The notes below the pieces were generated by a model. It was given only the letters and a program-made list of their open reading frames with translations. It was not told the DNA's origin and ran no database searches. Of a DNA stretch of 64,000 nt, positions 1 through 15,000 are shown piece by piece (position 1 is the first letter of the stretch; every line of letters begins with the position of its first letter). The DNA is from Mercenaria mercenaria (taxonomy: Eukaryota; Mollusca; Bivalvia; Venerida; Veneridae): contig NC_069363.1 in the NCBI RefSeq assembly GCF_021730395.1, forward strand, positions 55,485,001 through 55,549,000, written 5' to 3'. The translations under genes were made by a program, and so were the position numbers.

Positions 1-3000
1 CAGAGTGGATAAACTGGAGGACAGTATGTATAGTTCTAAAATTATACAATGCCTTTGTTGGAAGGTTTTATACTGCAGCCCTTTTAAAGACACTTGCTGC
101 AGTTCCTTGTATGAGAGATGGGGCAAAAATTTCCCAATTATAGAATTTGTTCAAACTTTGTATATGAATACAGTTTCATGTTAGAATTCTTGTTTAGGAG
201 TTATCTGCCCTTAAAACTGGATTTTTCTTCAAATTTGCATATTAAAGGGCAGATAACTCCTGAACAAGCATGGTGACCTTAGATTTTGTGTTCATAATTC
301 TGTTTCTAACATGACACTGTGTTCATATACAAAGTTTGAACAAATTCTATTACTGGGAAATTTTTTACCCCAAACTGCAGCATACGTCCTTAATATAAAA
401 ACTGTTTCGTAGAATTATTTTTGCTAGTTTTATTTCTTTCTAAATGGGATGGTGCTGTGTACTGTGCAGTCATGGACGAATCTGTTGTAAACTACTGAAA
501 AAAGAAGCACTTGGGTGAAAGTACCATATTTGTAACTATTTGGATGTTTTCAGTAGATTTCTTTATATGCAGTTGCATTTGTGATTATTTAAGCGTGAGT
601 AAACAGACTGACGTTTATACATTGCAGGTGATGTAGTACCAGAACAGCAGTTTAACATGGATTTAATTATCAGCTGTATACGTTCCTCTGACAATCCACA
701 AACACACCATCATGCCTTGTTGTTACTTACTGCAGCAGCCAGAATATATCCTGTAAGTGTAGAGGTTAATTAGGACATAAATTTTAAAACATTTGTTCCT
801 CTTGTTCCACTAGTGTCAATAGAATATTCTAACACTTTTAAGATTTTCTTTTATATAAACAAAGAAGGATTTTACTGTGTATTGTCTTGTTGATTAAAAC
901 ACATTTCGCAAAATGACCTACTTTTGGCTATTTCGGTTTACTGCATCCATTTACGCCTGAAAAAGGATTCCAGATTAGTATCCCTTCCTTGTGTAATTCG
1001 AACGTGTTAGAATCGAAATAGATTTTAGTTTTGCATGCTTTGTTGGCAAATAAAACATGTTTTTTCATTCAGATGCCTTGTAATTGATCACTCAGGCATT
1101 CGGCCTTTGTGATTAGATTACTATGCATTTGAACTTGAAACCATGCTTTATTTGCCAACAGAGCACGCAAAACCAATATCTGTTTCCCAGATTAATTAGG
1201 GCATAAAATGTTTGTTTCCTTTTGTCCCATTCTTGAGGTTGTTGTGGGAGACTTAACATACCCAGTTTCTAGTCATAGTTAAGAAAAAAAGTAGTTGTCC
1301 AATGGTAAAGGGATAGGTACATTCAGGTTTTTTAGTGGAAAGAAGAATTTGTGTTAAAATGATATTTGATTCATCATGCTTTTATATATGCAGGGTTCGC
1401 ACAGACCTTGAAAAGTCCTTGAATTCAATGGTAGTCTTTGAAAATGACATAAACCCTAAAAAGCTTGGAAAAGTACTTGAATTTTGAAAAAAAAACTGAT
1501 TTTCAGTTAGACTCCTTGAAAACATTCTGTCTACTACATTGCTTTGCAGAAAGAATAACTAAAGGTTTAAATAATCGGAGAAAATGGTAATAAATTTTTG
1601 AAAACACTGGATTGGGTCACAAATTGATTTCCTCGTATGCTTTGATAGTGGTCTGTGGACGCATTTTATTGAGATTTACACAGTGTGCTATTATAATCTC
1701 TACTATGTCACTGTTTGTATATTTCTGTTTCTGTTTTTAACTGAAACACAGTGATTGTGATAGTAAACGTTAACTTGCAAATTTAAATTGCGAATGATTT
1801 CAATGAATAAAATGAGTAAAACCAATACATGAGTTTACTCTATAACAAGTGGGATACAAGTGACGAATATATACAGCGGCTGAAGCCATTTAAAGCTGAC
1901 TAAACAAAGAGTATTTTTACGTCTTGTGACAAAATTGTGGAAATATCCAATCAGGAGAGAGTGCGTTTAAAAGCCACATGAAAAGTGTTTAACATCAGCA
2001 AAATAGTTACGAAAGCAATGCTTTTGTGTTGTTACTTTACACATGTTCTTATATAGCAGCCTTAAGTATAAAGCCATGCGTTTGGTCTGACAAGTGATGA
2101 GTATTTGCTGATACAATTTTGAATGTTGTTTAACTTTTGCATTACCATGATGAAAAAAATAGTCCTTGAAAAATTGTAAAAAGTCCTTTAAAGTCCTTGA
2201 AAAGTACTTGAATTTTGTCTCAGATGTTCTGTATGAACCATTATGTATATCATTTTCCATACACTTGAATAAAATAATATTACAGATTGTTAAAATGCAA
2301 GATTAAATTTTGGATCTGGGCAGGCAGATTGATTATTTCAGGTCAGGTGCCCACTTACGCCTAAATTACTGTCTATAAAGTGCATTCAAATTATGGGTGT
2401 CAGTATGAGAATTGTTTTTTCCAATTACAGGAGCACCTGTTACATAACATGATGTCTGTGTTCACATTTATGGGAGCTAACATAATGAGACAGGACGATG
2501 CCTACAGTTTTCTTATCATCAGTAAAATACTGGAGACAGTTATACCTGCACTTATCACTGTAAGTAGTTTCTTATCTTCAGTAAAGTACTGGAGACAGTT
2601 ATACCTGCACTCATCACTGTAAGTAGTTTCTTATCTTCAGTAAAGTACTGGAGACAGTTATACCTGTACTCATCACTGTAAGTAGTTTCTTATCTTCAGT
2701 AAAGTACTGGAGACAGTTGTACCTGCACTCATCACTGTAAGTAGTTTCTTATCTTCAGTAAAGTACTGGAGACAGTTGTACCTGTACTCATCACTGTAAG
2801 TAGTTTCTTATCTTCAGTAAAGTACTGGAGACAGTTATACCTGCACTCATCACTGTAAGTAGTTTCTTATCTTCAGTAAAATACTGGAGACAGTTATACC
2901 TGCACTCATCACTGTAAGTAGTTTCTTATCTTCAGTAAAGTACTGGAGACAGTTATACCTGCACTCATCACTGTAAGTAGTTTCTTATCTTCAGTTAAAT

Positions 3001-6000
3001 ACTTAAGAGTTATACCTGCACCTGTATGTAGTTACTTATCATCTGTGTACCTGCACTCATCACTGTAAGTAGTTCTTATCATCAGTAGAATGCATTGGAT
3101 AGTTATACCTGTAAAAAGGTTCCTTATGATCAATACTTGAGACAGTTAAAACTTGACATATCATTGGAAGAACATGTATAACATGTCTTTAATCTTCAGT
3201 CTGCTGATGTCAAGTGATTCTGCCTTTGTGACCAGTGCAGACCATCCATGCAGGCTGATCATGGTCAGGTCTGCACTGTTCGCTATTCCGTCAGTAAGTT
3301 TTCAATGAACACCCCTTGGAATAAGAAATGGTATTTATCAAATTGACTGATGGACCAGTCTATTTTAGAAATATAGCTGGGTTAAGGTTAATATAACCAA
3401 AGGTCTCACAGTAATGTATTTACTGTATAGACAGATGTTGCTGATACAGGCCTGTCTGTCTGGACATAAAATCAATTCCTTGAACTGCTAAAATTTGAAC
3501 TTTACATATACATTATCAAAGTGACACATCCAGATTAACTATACTTCAAGCACTTTTCTCTAAGTTACTGCTTTAACTGCGAGAGATTTGAATTTACTTA
3601 ACTAGTTTTAGTCTGTTTTGACAAATTGACATTAATATTTTGTTTGTTACAAGTTTTTGTTCATTTACAGGCTTGTGAGCAGAGAAAACGTGTACCAAAA
3701 GGAATCACAAATGACCCAGATGATATAATCACCATGGTGATACAGGTGTTTGTCGACTCGTACCCGTATATACCGGAACATCGACGACACCTTCTGTTTA
3801 ACAAGCTGTTGACTGTAACAGGAGAGGATAGGTACCTCTGGAGGACACTGTTGCTCATGATGAAACATGTGGTTACAAAGGGAACGTTGAGGGCGGAGCT
3901 TACCACAGATTCGCAGGAGGTAATCAAGCATAACTTGCTTGTACTGTACTTGTATATTTGGGAAACAGTAAATAAATTATGCAAAGATTGCCTTCAGCAT
4001 AGCAAAAACCAACTTGATCATTATAGAGAATAAAACATGCTCACCTGGAACAAAGGCCTCTTCAAATATCATCTCTTTGTTTTATGAAATCTTTGATTTT
4101 ATGTGTCAGTCACTATTTTCAGTAATAGTTGCAGCCTAGAGCACATATGTCATGTGGCTTTTCACTCAGATCATGTTGATTTGGTTAAAAGTTTATAATT
4201 GCACTGGAGGCCTCTGTGGCCGAGTAGTTAAGGTGGCTGACTTCAAATCACTTGCCCCTCATAAATGTGGGTTCAAGCCTCACTCTCGGTGTTAAATTCT
4301 CCATCTAGCTGGCTTACGGAAGGTCGGTGGTTCTATCCAGGTGCCCGCTCGTGAGGAAATAATGCACGGAGGGGCACCTGGGGTCTTCCTCTACCATAAA
4401 AAAAGCTGGAAAGTCGCTATATGACCTATGATTATGTTGGTGTGATGTTAAACCCAACAAAATAAATAAATATAATTGCACTGATTGTAAATTGAACTGA
4501 GGAAATGTAAGAAATGGCTGGCTTAGATTTTATTAGGTGCATGGGCAGATAATCACAGGAATTACCTACCAGAGTATAATTCTTTCCTACCACAGAAAAT
4601 ACGCCCAATTCAAAGTTGAGCCCTTCTGCTGCACTTCATTCAAAATGTGTATTTGTATACTGCAACACTTAGCTCTAATGACGAGTTTATATATTTTTTC
4701 TATCTCTAGGTATCTAGTGACACAGAGTTTTGTCTGACAATGTGTGCAGAATTTACATCTGCTGTGCAGTTGTCGTCTGCTAGAGAAATGATGGAATATC
4801 TGCTTAAACTGCCTGATGACAAAGATGATGGTAAATTTTTGTTCTTTTCACTCATTTCTAAAACGAAGTCTTTGATGCTATATTACAAAGCGCAAATAAT
4901 CTTAAATGTTTTTGAGAGTAGAGTTTTAGCTCACCTGTCATGAAGTGACAAGGTGAGCTATTGTGACCGCTTGATATCCGTCGTCCGTCAACAATTTCTA
5001 AAAAAAAATTTCTTCTTGAAAACCACTGGGCAGAATTACACCAAACTTCACAGGAATGATCCTTGGGTGGCCCCCTTTCAAAATTATTCAAAGAATTGAA
5101 TTCCATGCAGAACTCTGGTTGCCATGGCAACCAAAAGGAAAAACTTTAAAAATCTTCTTGTCCAAAACCACAGGGCCTAGGGCTTTGAAATATGGTGTGT
5201 AGCATCATGTAGTGGTCCTCTACCGAAATTGTTCAAATTATCCCCCTAGGGTAAAATATGGCCCCGCCCCGGGGGTCACATGGTTTATATAGACTTATAT
5301 AGGGAAAACTTTGAAAATCTTCTTGTACAAAACCACATGGCCTAGGGCTTTGATATTTAGTATGTAGCATCATCTAGTGGTCCTCTACCAAGATTGTTCA
5401 AATTATACCCCTAGGGTCAAATATGGCCCCGCCCCAGGGGTCACATGCTTTATATAGACTTACATAGGGAAAACATTGAAAATCTTCTTGTACAAAACCA
5501 CATGGCCTAGGGCTTTGATATTTGGTATGTAGCATCATCTAGCGGTCCTCTACCAAGATTATTCAAATTATCCCCCTAGGATCAAATATGGCCCCGCCCC
5601 GGGGTCCCAAGTTTTACATAGACTTATATAGGAAAAAAAGTTTAAAAATCTTCTTGTCTGAAACCACAACACTTAGACCTTTGATATTTGGTTTGTAGCA
5701 TAGTCTTATGGTCCTCAACCAAAATTGTTCAAATGGTACCCCTTGGGTGAAAAGAGGCCCTGCCCTGGAGGTCCCAAGTTTTATATAGACTTATATAGGA
5801 AAAAGCTTTAAAAATCTTCTTGTCTGAAACCATACGACCTTTGATATTTGGTATGATGAATTGTCTAGTAGTCCTCTACCAAAATTGTTCAAATTATGCC
5901 CCTGGGGTTAAAAGAGGCCCCACCCTGGGGTCACTTAGTTATTATGTGAGTTATATAGGAAAAATACTTAAAAAATCATCTGATCCTATTTCCAAGACTG

Positions 6001-9000
6001 TTTATTTATAATTACCTGATGACCCCAAGTAATATGATGTCATTTGACTGTGACCTTGACCTACTGACCTACTTTCTTGTTTTTTAAGATACAGCCTTGA
6101 AATTTTGATGACATACACAGATTTGCACACAAATCGTAAAACTGAATTTCATCGACCACGAATGTGACCTACTGACTTTCTTAATATTTAATCATCAGTT
6201 TGACATTTGAAACATGTAGCTCATATTACTCAGGTGAGCGATCCAGGGTCATCATGACCCTCTTGTTATATCTTCTGAGAAAGTTGTCATTTTTGTGCAC
6301 CCAAAACTTTAAGGGGTGCACTTAGGTTTGGCCTTGTCTTTCAGTCTGTCCATCTATCCAAATTTGTGTTGTGCATATCTCAAAAAGTATTTGACCTATA
6401 GTCATCAAACCTCACTGATTGTTATTCAGCAAGTGAAGTACTGCACCTGGTGTTTTAACTGGGATGTCACACAGCAAGACCAGAGATATCCCTAGACTTA
6501 CTCAAAAATATGCATACAGTAACAGGAGTGGAGCACCAGTGTCCTGCAGACACACATGCAGTTTTGATTCAGATAAAAAATCCATTTTTCATTTCATTTA
6601 ACACCAGACATGGTATTTTAAAAAGACAATATAAATTTGAATTTTGATTTCTGAATAAATAATACTTTAATGTTTCTGTTAAACTAACCCTTATTATGCT
6701 GGACACGATTGGTTCTGCCTTTGCGACCAGTGCAGATCATGGTCAGCCTGCGTATTTGTGCAGTCTGATCAAGATCTGCACTGTTCGCCATTCATTCAGT
6801 AACATTTTGGAAAACACCCCTTTTAACAGCTAATAGTACTGTCCAAATTGATAGATGGACAAGTTCATTATAGAAATTTAGCAGGGTAAGGGCTAAGACT
6901 GTTTTACTGTGAAATGTTACAGATGCTGCAAAAACAGTCAGGAAAGGACAGAAGGCTCAGTCGTTTGGGAAACTTCATAAAGAGGATGCCCTTGTCTTCA
7001 ATGTAGCTGTACATACAGGGAAACAACTACGACATTTTAAATATGCTACGATAAACCTGCTAGTGAACCTGTTCACAAGTACTGACTTTTTAATGCAGGT
7101 AAGTTTTCTAAACAAATGTCATTTTAGTATTTGACATGTTGAGATGATTCTATTGATTCTGTAATCCACGGAATGATTTTAAAAATACTTATCATAAATG
7201 TTAACCATAACATACCGACATATTACAGTTTAGACCGGTCCAAGAAAATAATATTACTGTATTATTTCAGAAATTACTTTTTCTTTTAACTATATCTTGA
7301 TTTTTCTCACTAGCTATCTGAAAATGAGGAAGATTTGAGTGGAGTATTCCAGATGGTGCTTGAGACAGCCCTTAAGTTAGTGTCACATGTCACACATGCT
7401 GCTAACAGATCTAACACTAAACCTACCGCTAAATACTGGAGAGCCCTGTTGCATAAAACACATGACATGCTCGACAAGGTAATATAACTTGAATAGTTGT
7501 TTTAAGGTAAAACAAATTATAGAAATTTTGATACAGTAAATCACCTGGTATTCTCTACTTGGAGGAAAACTGTAGTCATAATGATATTATTGATATTATT
7601 AACCCTTACCCTGCTAAACTTTCAGTTTGGACAGTACCATTAAATGTTAAAAGGGGTGAATACATAAACATTGCATCAATGTTGTTTATGGTCAACTCTA
7701 AACTGAAACCATGTATCAATGTTGAAATGATATTATGTGCCTGATTGGCATTTATGGCCAGTTGAAGATGGAAACCATTATTATTTTGAATTCCAATAAT
7801 GGCCATAATATTTGTATTCAATTGTATATTGCCTTTTTCAGTTTGTTTCCCTGTTACCTGACGGTTTGTTCCTCACTGTGATTGGTGGATTATTGTCACA
7901 TGACCTTGCAACTATACAGAGGAAAGCCATGGATTTACTCAACACTAAGTTACAGCAACAGAAGGAGATGAAGGAGTCTGAGGTAACTCATTGATACTTT
8001 CCATACAAAATGTGCTGACTCGTGTACCAAGTTTTGAACCAGGTTTTTCAAAGATTAAAATAATAGCCATTTAGATGCCATAGGGTCAAGGTCGTTACAG
8101 TTACTAAGAACTGCATTCTTTTCCACTGGGATCATCCGAGTTGCTTTCTGGTTTATGAATTGAGTTAGAATTGACAATTTTTCAGACTTGATGTATAGCA
8201 AGCTTATATGAAGAACTAGATTTGGGTTTGCTCTTACTAAAATGGAAAAATGATTTCTGCTCAGTAAACTTGTTAGAGGTGAGATATTTCGATGGAACTT
8301 TGTATGTCGGTAGCTTAATAGTACAGAAAGGTTGGAGATAGATGTTTTTATGGTCTCTAGTTTCAAGGCCACTGTTAGGTCAAAAACACTGTTACACAAA
8401 ACAGAAAATAATCGAAAATCTAGGCTTTGGGAGAATTTCCAAAACAACTATTTATGTCTCCCACACCACTTTGGTGGGAGACATATTGATTTACTCCTGT
8501 CCGTGTGTGTGTCTGTCTGTCACAAATCTTGTCCGCACTCTTAAGTCGAACATTTCTCATCCAATCTTCACCAAACTTGAACAAAATGTGTTTGCCAATA
8601 AGTCCTCGGCCAAGTTCGATAACTAGCCAAATCGACCCAGGCACTTCAGAATTATGGCCCTTGACTTACCGAAAATACTGATGCCAGTGATACAGGTCTT
8701 GGTGCATGGTTGAGTCTGATACATAATGGAGAAGAAATGCCAGTCTAGATGATTAGGAAGTTGTAGGAGACATGCGCTTTTCTCAAAAGCAGCTCTAGTT
8801 GACCCTTAATTTTGTCAGTGTGAGGTAAAACCCATCAAAAAACAAACAAAAAATAGCAAATTCAGACCCTCTCAAACTAAAAAACAAGACAGTACTGTAT
8901 GTGAACAGTTAAAAAATATTAGATTTGAATTTTAGATTGGTTTGAATTATTAAAGTGCACATCCATGCAGTCTGATCATGATCTGCACTGTTCGCTATTC

Positions 9001-12000
9001 ACTCAGTATCTTTTTGGTATTGCACCCCTTTTAACAGTTAAAATGGACCAGTCCATTTTAGAAATTTAGCAGGTTAAGGGTTAATTGTTAAGATGTATAT
9101 CCACTGATATATACATACCAAGTATTGCCAAAAAAATGGTTTTAATAATAAATATATGCTTTACTATTTGTAAAGGAAACGTCTTAACTTTTCAGGCTGA
9201 AGCCATGTTACCCCTGGTAGATCAGCTGAGAGAACTGGTAACACAGCTGGCACTAGGTGGCACTGTCACCGAGGAGGGCTCTGTCAACTGCCAGACTGCA
9301 TTTATCTCCCTTAAACTGCTGTGTAGACATTTAGGATATAATCACAAAGGAGAATTCAGTCAGGTAAAAAAGATTTTACGGGACACTCCTCAGAAATTGC
9401 TTGTCAGAATTCTACATAATTTACTTTTTATGGGCATTTTGGATCTTTACAAAATTTAGTCGTTAGCATTCAGATTATAGAACTCTCTTAAGCTGATTCA
9501 AAATGCAAGGTTTTTCTTTACAAGAGAAAAGCCATTTCAGAATCAGTAATGAAAGTAAATTTGAACTGACCTCTTATGAGTTACATAACATTGTCTAAAG
9601 AATATTGCACATACAGTCAAACTTTGTTAACTCGCACTCGGATAATTCGTACACCACCTTTCTCTTGAACTCGTCATCAGGTCCTGGAAAAATTCCTGTA
9701 TAATGAATTTTGTTCAATAACTCGAACAACCAATCACTCGGACAACTTTTGCTGGTCCTGTCAAGTTCGAGTTAACGAAGTTCAACTGTACTTGTTTTAC
9801 TGTAATGTTGTTGTTCTTCTTGTTTTTTTGCTGCACTTCATATCGGAATTTATGATTACCTTGCAGGTTTTAAAAACAGCTGTAGCTGTATTCCAGCACA
9901 CCAGTACAAGTGTGCAGGTGTCATCTTGTGCACTGTTATGTATTGCCGAGGTTGTCTCAACATTGAAGATGCATGTTATACACCAGCTTCCAAAGTTCAT
10001 GCCAGCACTGATAAAAGTAATGGCTGACAGGGAGAAACTGTTCAGGTAAGAATATATAATTGATATAGAATTGATCACGCAATGGCAAATAGCTGGCCTG
10101 CTTGACTCAATAGGAAAAGCACAGATTTACGGATTACAGACATGAGTTCAATGTCCGGGCGAGGCATATGTTCTCTGGCGACGGTTGATAAAGACTTGTA
10201 TTTTTCTGCTTTTATTGTTATTTTACATAGGTACTTTGTATACTGGATATGAACTTCAAGTATATTTTAAGTTATCTTTTTTAAATAACCAGGTTTTCTC
10301 ACTGAGTGGTACAAGATTGACTTGAACATATTTAGTTATAATAATTTTTTTTTTTTTTAAGCTCTGATAAATGTTTATTGGCAGAATAAAAATGTGTTTG
10401 TATTTCAGGAATGAGTTATATGTGATGAGTGTAGTAACAGCTGTGAACAAAGTTGTGGAAAATCTGTCCAATTTCCTCAGTCCCTTCCTGCATGATATAC
10501 TTGTGAATGTAAGTTCTACCTTTCTATGGCATTCATACACAAAATATACTGGTAACAAAGGGCCTCTGTGAATGAGTGGTTAGGGTTGCTGACTTCCAAG
10601 TGGCCCCCAACAATTCAGATTCGAATTCCAGCTTTTGATATAGCATTCTTCATTGTGGGAGGGGGCTTACAGAAAGTCAGTGGTTCTACCCAGGTGCTTG
10701 CTCATGCTAAAAAACAATACTCAGCAGGGCACATGTGGTATTCGTACACTATCAAAGCCTATAGCCTGGATTAAAGCCAACAAAAACAAAACAAACAAAT
10801 ATAACAAAAAACTACTTTTTGATTTGACTGTGCATTCATTATTATAGATGTACATGTATTTTCATGCCATGTTCAAGCAAAACCATCAAGGAAAAGCATT
10901 TTACAAGAGTAAACACTTTAAAATTTATAAAGATTGTACAGTATTATTAGTTACACTGCTTGTTGGTGACAGGATATGGGATATATGCTGTCGTGGAAAT
11001 CCATATCAGGCAAGATTTTATCTTGCCGACTACCTTTTACATCCTTGCTGTACTGATTGACACAATTTTTATAATGATAAAGCTACTTACAGTTACAGTG
11101 CAGACAGGAATCCTGAAATCTTCTCTGGTTTTCATGCTTTAATTATAGTTGATTAACACCAGCCATAAAATGCAAAATGAACTGTATTTTGACAGAATCA
11201 CAAAACACAGAAGCTCATTTATACAGGTCATGAACTGGTTTTGAAAAACTTTTAATTTCCATCCTTTCGAAAAATCAGCTGATACACGATGTCAGAAATG
11301 TCCTAAAACTTCAGCTTTAGTCCCGTTTCCCAATAATTCCTTTATCTTGCAGGTAGATTAAATGATCCTACAACAAACTGCTGTCTTTCAAATGTGCTAA
11401 TTCCTTTGCTTTTCGATGATTTAACTAAAACAACATTTCAACCTGTCAGTCGCGGCCGTGCGATACAGAGTTACTGTTCTTCTATATAATTTCAACTAAC
11501 TTCACGAACCTTAATTAGATAGGAAAATGAGAGTGGCAAGAAAACACTAAATTCTTTTATCTCTGAAATGATATCTATAGCTTAGGCTCATGATCTGACT
11601 TGTTTGCTCGACTATTCGAAGAATAGTCTAGCTGTTCTACTCACCCTGGCGTCAGCGTCGGCGTCACACCTTGGTTAAGTTTTTGCATGCAAGTACATAC
11701 AGCTATCATTTAAAGGCATATATCTTTGAAACTTATTTATTCTTTTTCTAGGTCAATTACCAACCTCACTGGGTCAAGTTCCATAACTCTAACATGTATT
11801 TTGAGCAAATTATGCCCCCTTTTGGACTTAGAAAATCCTGGTTAAAGTTTTACAATTTATACAGAATGTACAATATAACTAAGTGCATGTCTTATATTCT
11901 TATTATTTGAGATGCTTGGAGAAGAACTTTGATTAAAGCCTTTGCAACAGTTACAATTAAAGTTTAGTTTTCACGTTACATGCATTTATAGGTGTGTATG

Positions 12001-15000
12001 TTGTCAAGTGAGGCTTCACAATATGACATTCTACAGAAACCACAAGTGTCTCTTCGACTGAAAACTATCAGGTGAGTACATTGTATCACTATAACTTAAC
12101 CCTTACCCTGCTAAATGTCTATAATGAAGTTGTCCATCTTCTAATTTGGACAGTACCATTAACTGTTAAAAGGGGTGCTTACCAAAAAGATACTGACTGA
12201 ATGGCAAACAGTGGAGATCATGATCAGACTGCATGGATGTGCAGGCTGATCATGATCTACACTGGTTGCAAAGGCAGACTCAGTCGTGTCCAGCATGATA
12301 AGGGTTAAGTTCAGGTGGAAATGGCAATGCCATAAACCATTTTTCCAGGTAAAATGAGGTATTGCTTTCTAATTTTTTTTGTTTGAAAGTGTTTTTGATA
12401 GGGTAGCTTTTATTATGGCATTTTGTTACCAGAAAAAAGTACCTTTGCAAGAGAAATTCTTTTCTGCTGCTTATATTATATTTACTATATACTGTGCAAA
12501 TACTGTGGAGTAACACTCCCTTGAAGACTTTATTGTAGGGAGCTTATTGCAGCTAAGAGGTTAATTAACTAAAGAAATGGGTCCAGTTTGAAAGAAAATA
12601 TAATTATTGTATGCTTTTGTAGGGAGTTATTTTGCCTTCTAGAGATGCCATTAACAGAGGCCTGTCTTTATACAGAGTAATTTGCCCTCTAGGAGTGCCT
12701 TTGTAAGGAGGTAAGTACTCTCCAGAGGTGCCATGAACAGAAGTCTTGCCTTTGTAGGATTGTATTTTGCCGCTTTGAGAAGCCAGCATAAATCTGAGGT
12801 TGCGCCCCTTTACACACATCAAGCATTGTTGATACAACTGACATTTCAATCCTGAATTAAGAGTATTTTCTGTCTTTGAATTGTAGTCTTTCAAAGACTA
12901 TTCAGTATTTGCTCTTGCAATTGCCGGGCAGATGGATCCTGCTTATAGAATATCTCTAAGAGAAAAGTTTAATGGATTACATTATTTTTGTTTTCAGGAC
13001 TACATTGTCCACCAATATACCAACAAGAGTTTTGCTTCCAGTTGTTACGACTTGCTATACCAGCCTTGTAAAGTCAGATCTGGTAAATATAATCATATAG
13101 AATATGGAAGATACAATTTTTATGAATACTGATTTTTGTAAAATTTAAAAAAAAGATACTTTGCACATTACATTATACTGCATTTGCAGTCCCGCTGTTA
13201 CATAACTGAAAATACTGTTGAAAAATGGAGGTAAACTCAAAACAAACAAACAAAGCATTTACAGTATTCATAAAAAAAAAAAAGAATACCTTGTATGGTA
13301 GAGGAAAATTTCCTGATAGAAAAATACACCATTCTGTAAGTAAAACTCCTCAGCATTTAACCATAGGAGTAACGGTTTCTTTAAAACAGTAGAATTTAGA
13401 CTATTTTCTAGCCAAAACTACTTTAACTGACAATGTTAGAGGCTTTATTCCAGTAATAGTAACTGCAGTATTTTATACAATTTAGATGAGTGTGTCATCA
13501 TTGATGTCACTGTTTGGCGAGCATGTGTCACATATTACACGAGAAGATCTCACCAGCCATCTCCCACAGCTACAGACGTTCTTCCTACATTGTCTAGATA
13601 TACGCATAGACTTCCCACAGGTTGGTATATAGAAACCTTTTTTGTTCATTGAAATTTTTGCTGTTTGGTTTCATGTCATTTTCAAAAGTGTTGAATGAAA
13701 ACTAATTGTCTATAAAACCAGTGAACCTTGATATCACATAAAAAACAAAACTTGTATTCAGCAAGTAATTGACAGTTTACCTACATGAAACAAAGGTAGA
13801 TGTACTATCTCGGGTATATAACTTCCCCGCATGAAGCAAAGGTAGAAGATGTATACCTCGGGTATGTAACTTCCTCGCATGAAGCAAAGGTAGAAGATGT
13901 ATACCTCGGGTATGTAACTTCCTCGCATGAAGCAAAGGTAGAGGATGTATACCTCGGGTATGTAACTTCCTCGCATGAAGCAAAGGTAGAGGATGTATAC
14001 CTCGGGTATGTAACTTCCTCGCATGAAGCAAAGGTAGAAGATGTATACCTCGGGTATGTAACTTCCTCGCATGAAGCAAAGGTAGAAGATGTATACCTCG
14101 GGTATGTAACTTCCTCGCATGAAGCAAAGGTAGAAGATGTATACCTCGGGTATGTAACTTCCTCGCATGAAGCAAAGGTAGAATGTATACCTCGGGTATG
14201 TAACTTCCCCACATTAATCAAAGGTAGCAAATGTTTTACCTCAGGGTATATCATCTCTCATCGTTCCAGGCTGCATGTGTATGAAACTACCTTAAGAAAA
14301 CTTGTGCCTGTAAAAGCAGTTTTCTTCTGCTTGCTCATTTCAGACTAGAATATTTGTTTCAGAACATTTATTATGATGTATTTAATATTAAGAAATGAAA
14401 AAAACCTCTAATTTGAATGTTTTAAGTGGATATTAGCAGAAATTTTGCAGAGGTTCTGCAGAGGTTTAACATCAGGAAAGATCTAGTTTATTGATATGTT
14501 TTCAGCTAAATCAAGAAAAGCTGGCTGAGTTAGAGAGTGTTACCATAGAAACGATTATCACCATGGTGATGAAATTGTCAGAGTCAACATTTAAACCTTT
14601 CCTGTTCAAAGTGAGTGCTTTACATTACAGAAAAATGATTGTAACAATTGCTGAATTTGTTAATAAAGTTGTAAAAGTTTCTTCGAATTTATGGCTGTTT
14701 TACTTGTATAACAGGGTTACCTTACACTTCTAAATTTCTATAATGAACTTGTCCATCTTTCAATTTGGACAGTACCATTAACTGTTAAAAGAGGTGCATA
14801 CCAAAAAGTTACTGACTGAATGGCGAATAGTGCAGATCATGATCAGTCGTGTTCAGCATGATAAGGGTTAAACAACAAACATTGCCCTTATCAATAAAAA
14901 TGTAAGTTTAAAATTCTCTAAGGATTGCTTTTACTAGAAATAGACACCTACTTAAATTGTTTAACCTTAGGAATATTGTGCTATATCAAAGTTGATTTTA

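Noticed and set aside
1967-2260. 97-codon minus-strand frame as a host gene
   Set aside because: It lies within a transposon-like element and shows no recognisable domain or splice context.
4209-4285. Possible tRNA gene
   Set aside because: Box A and box B are present but the 3' half and acceptor stem are missing, and SINE body and tail follow. The same applies to 28410-28489.
13758-14348. Overlapping long reading frames (about 130-180 codons) on both strands
   Set aside because: They are produced by the 48-bp minisatellite, whose period is divisible by three. No splice, family or composition evidence supports coding.
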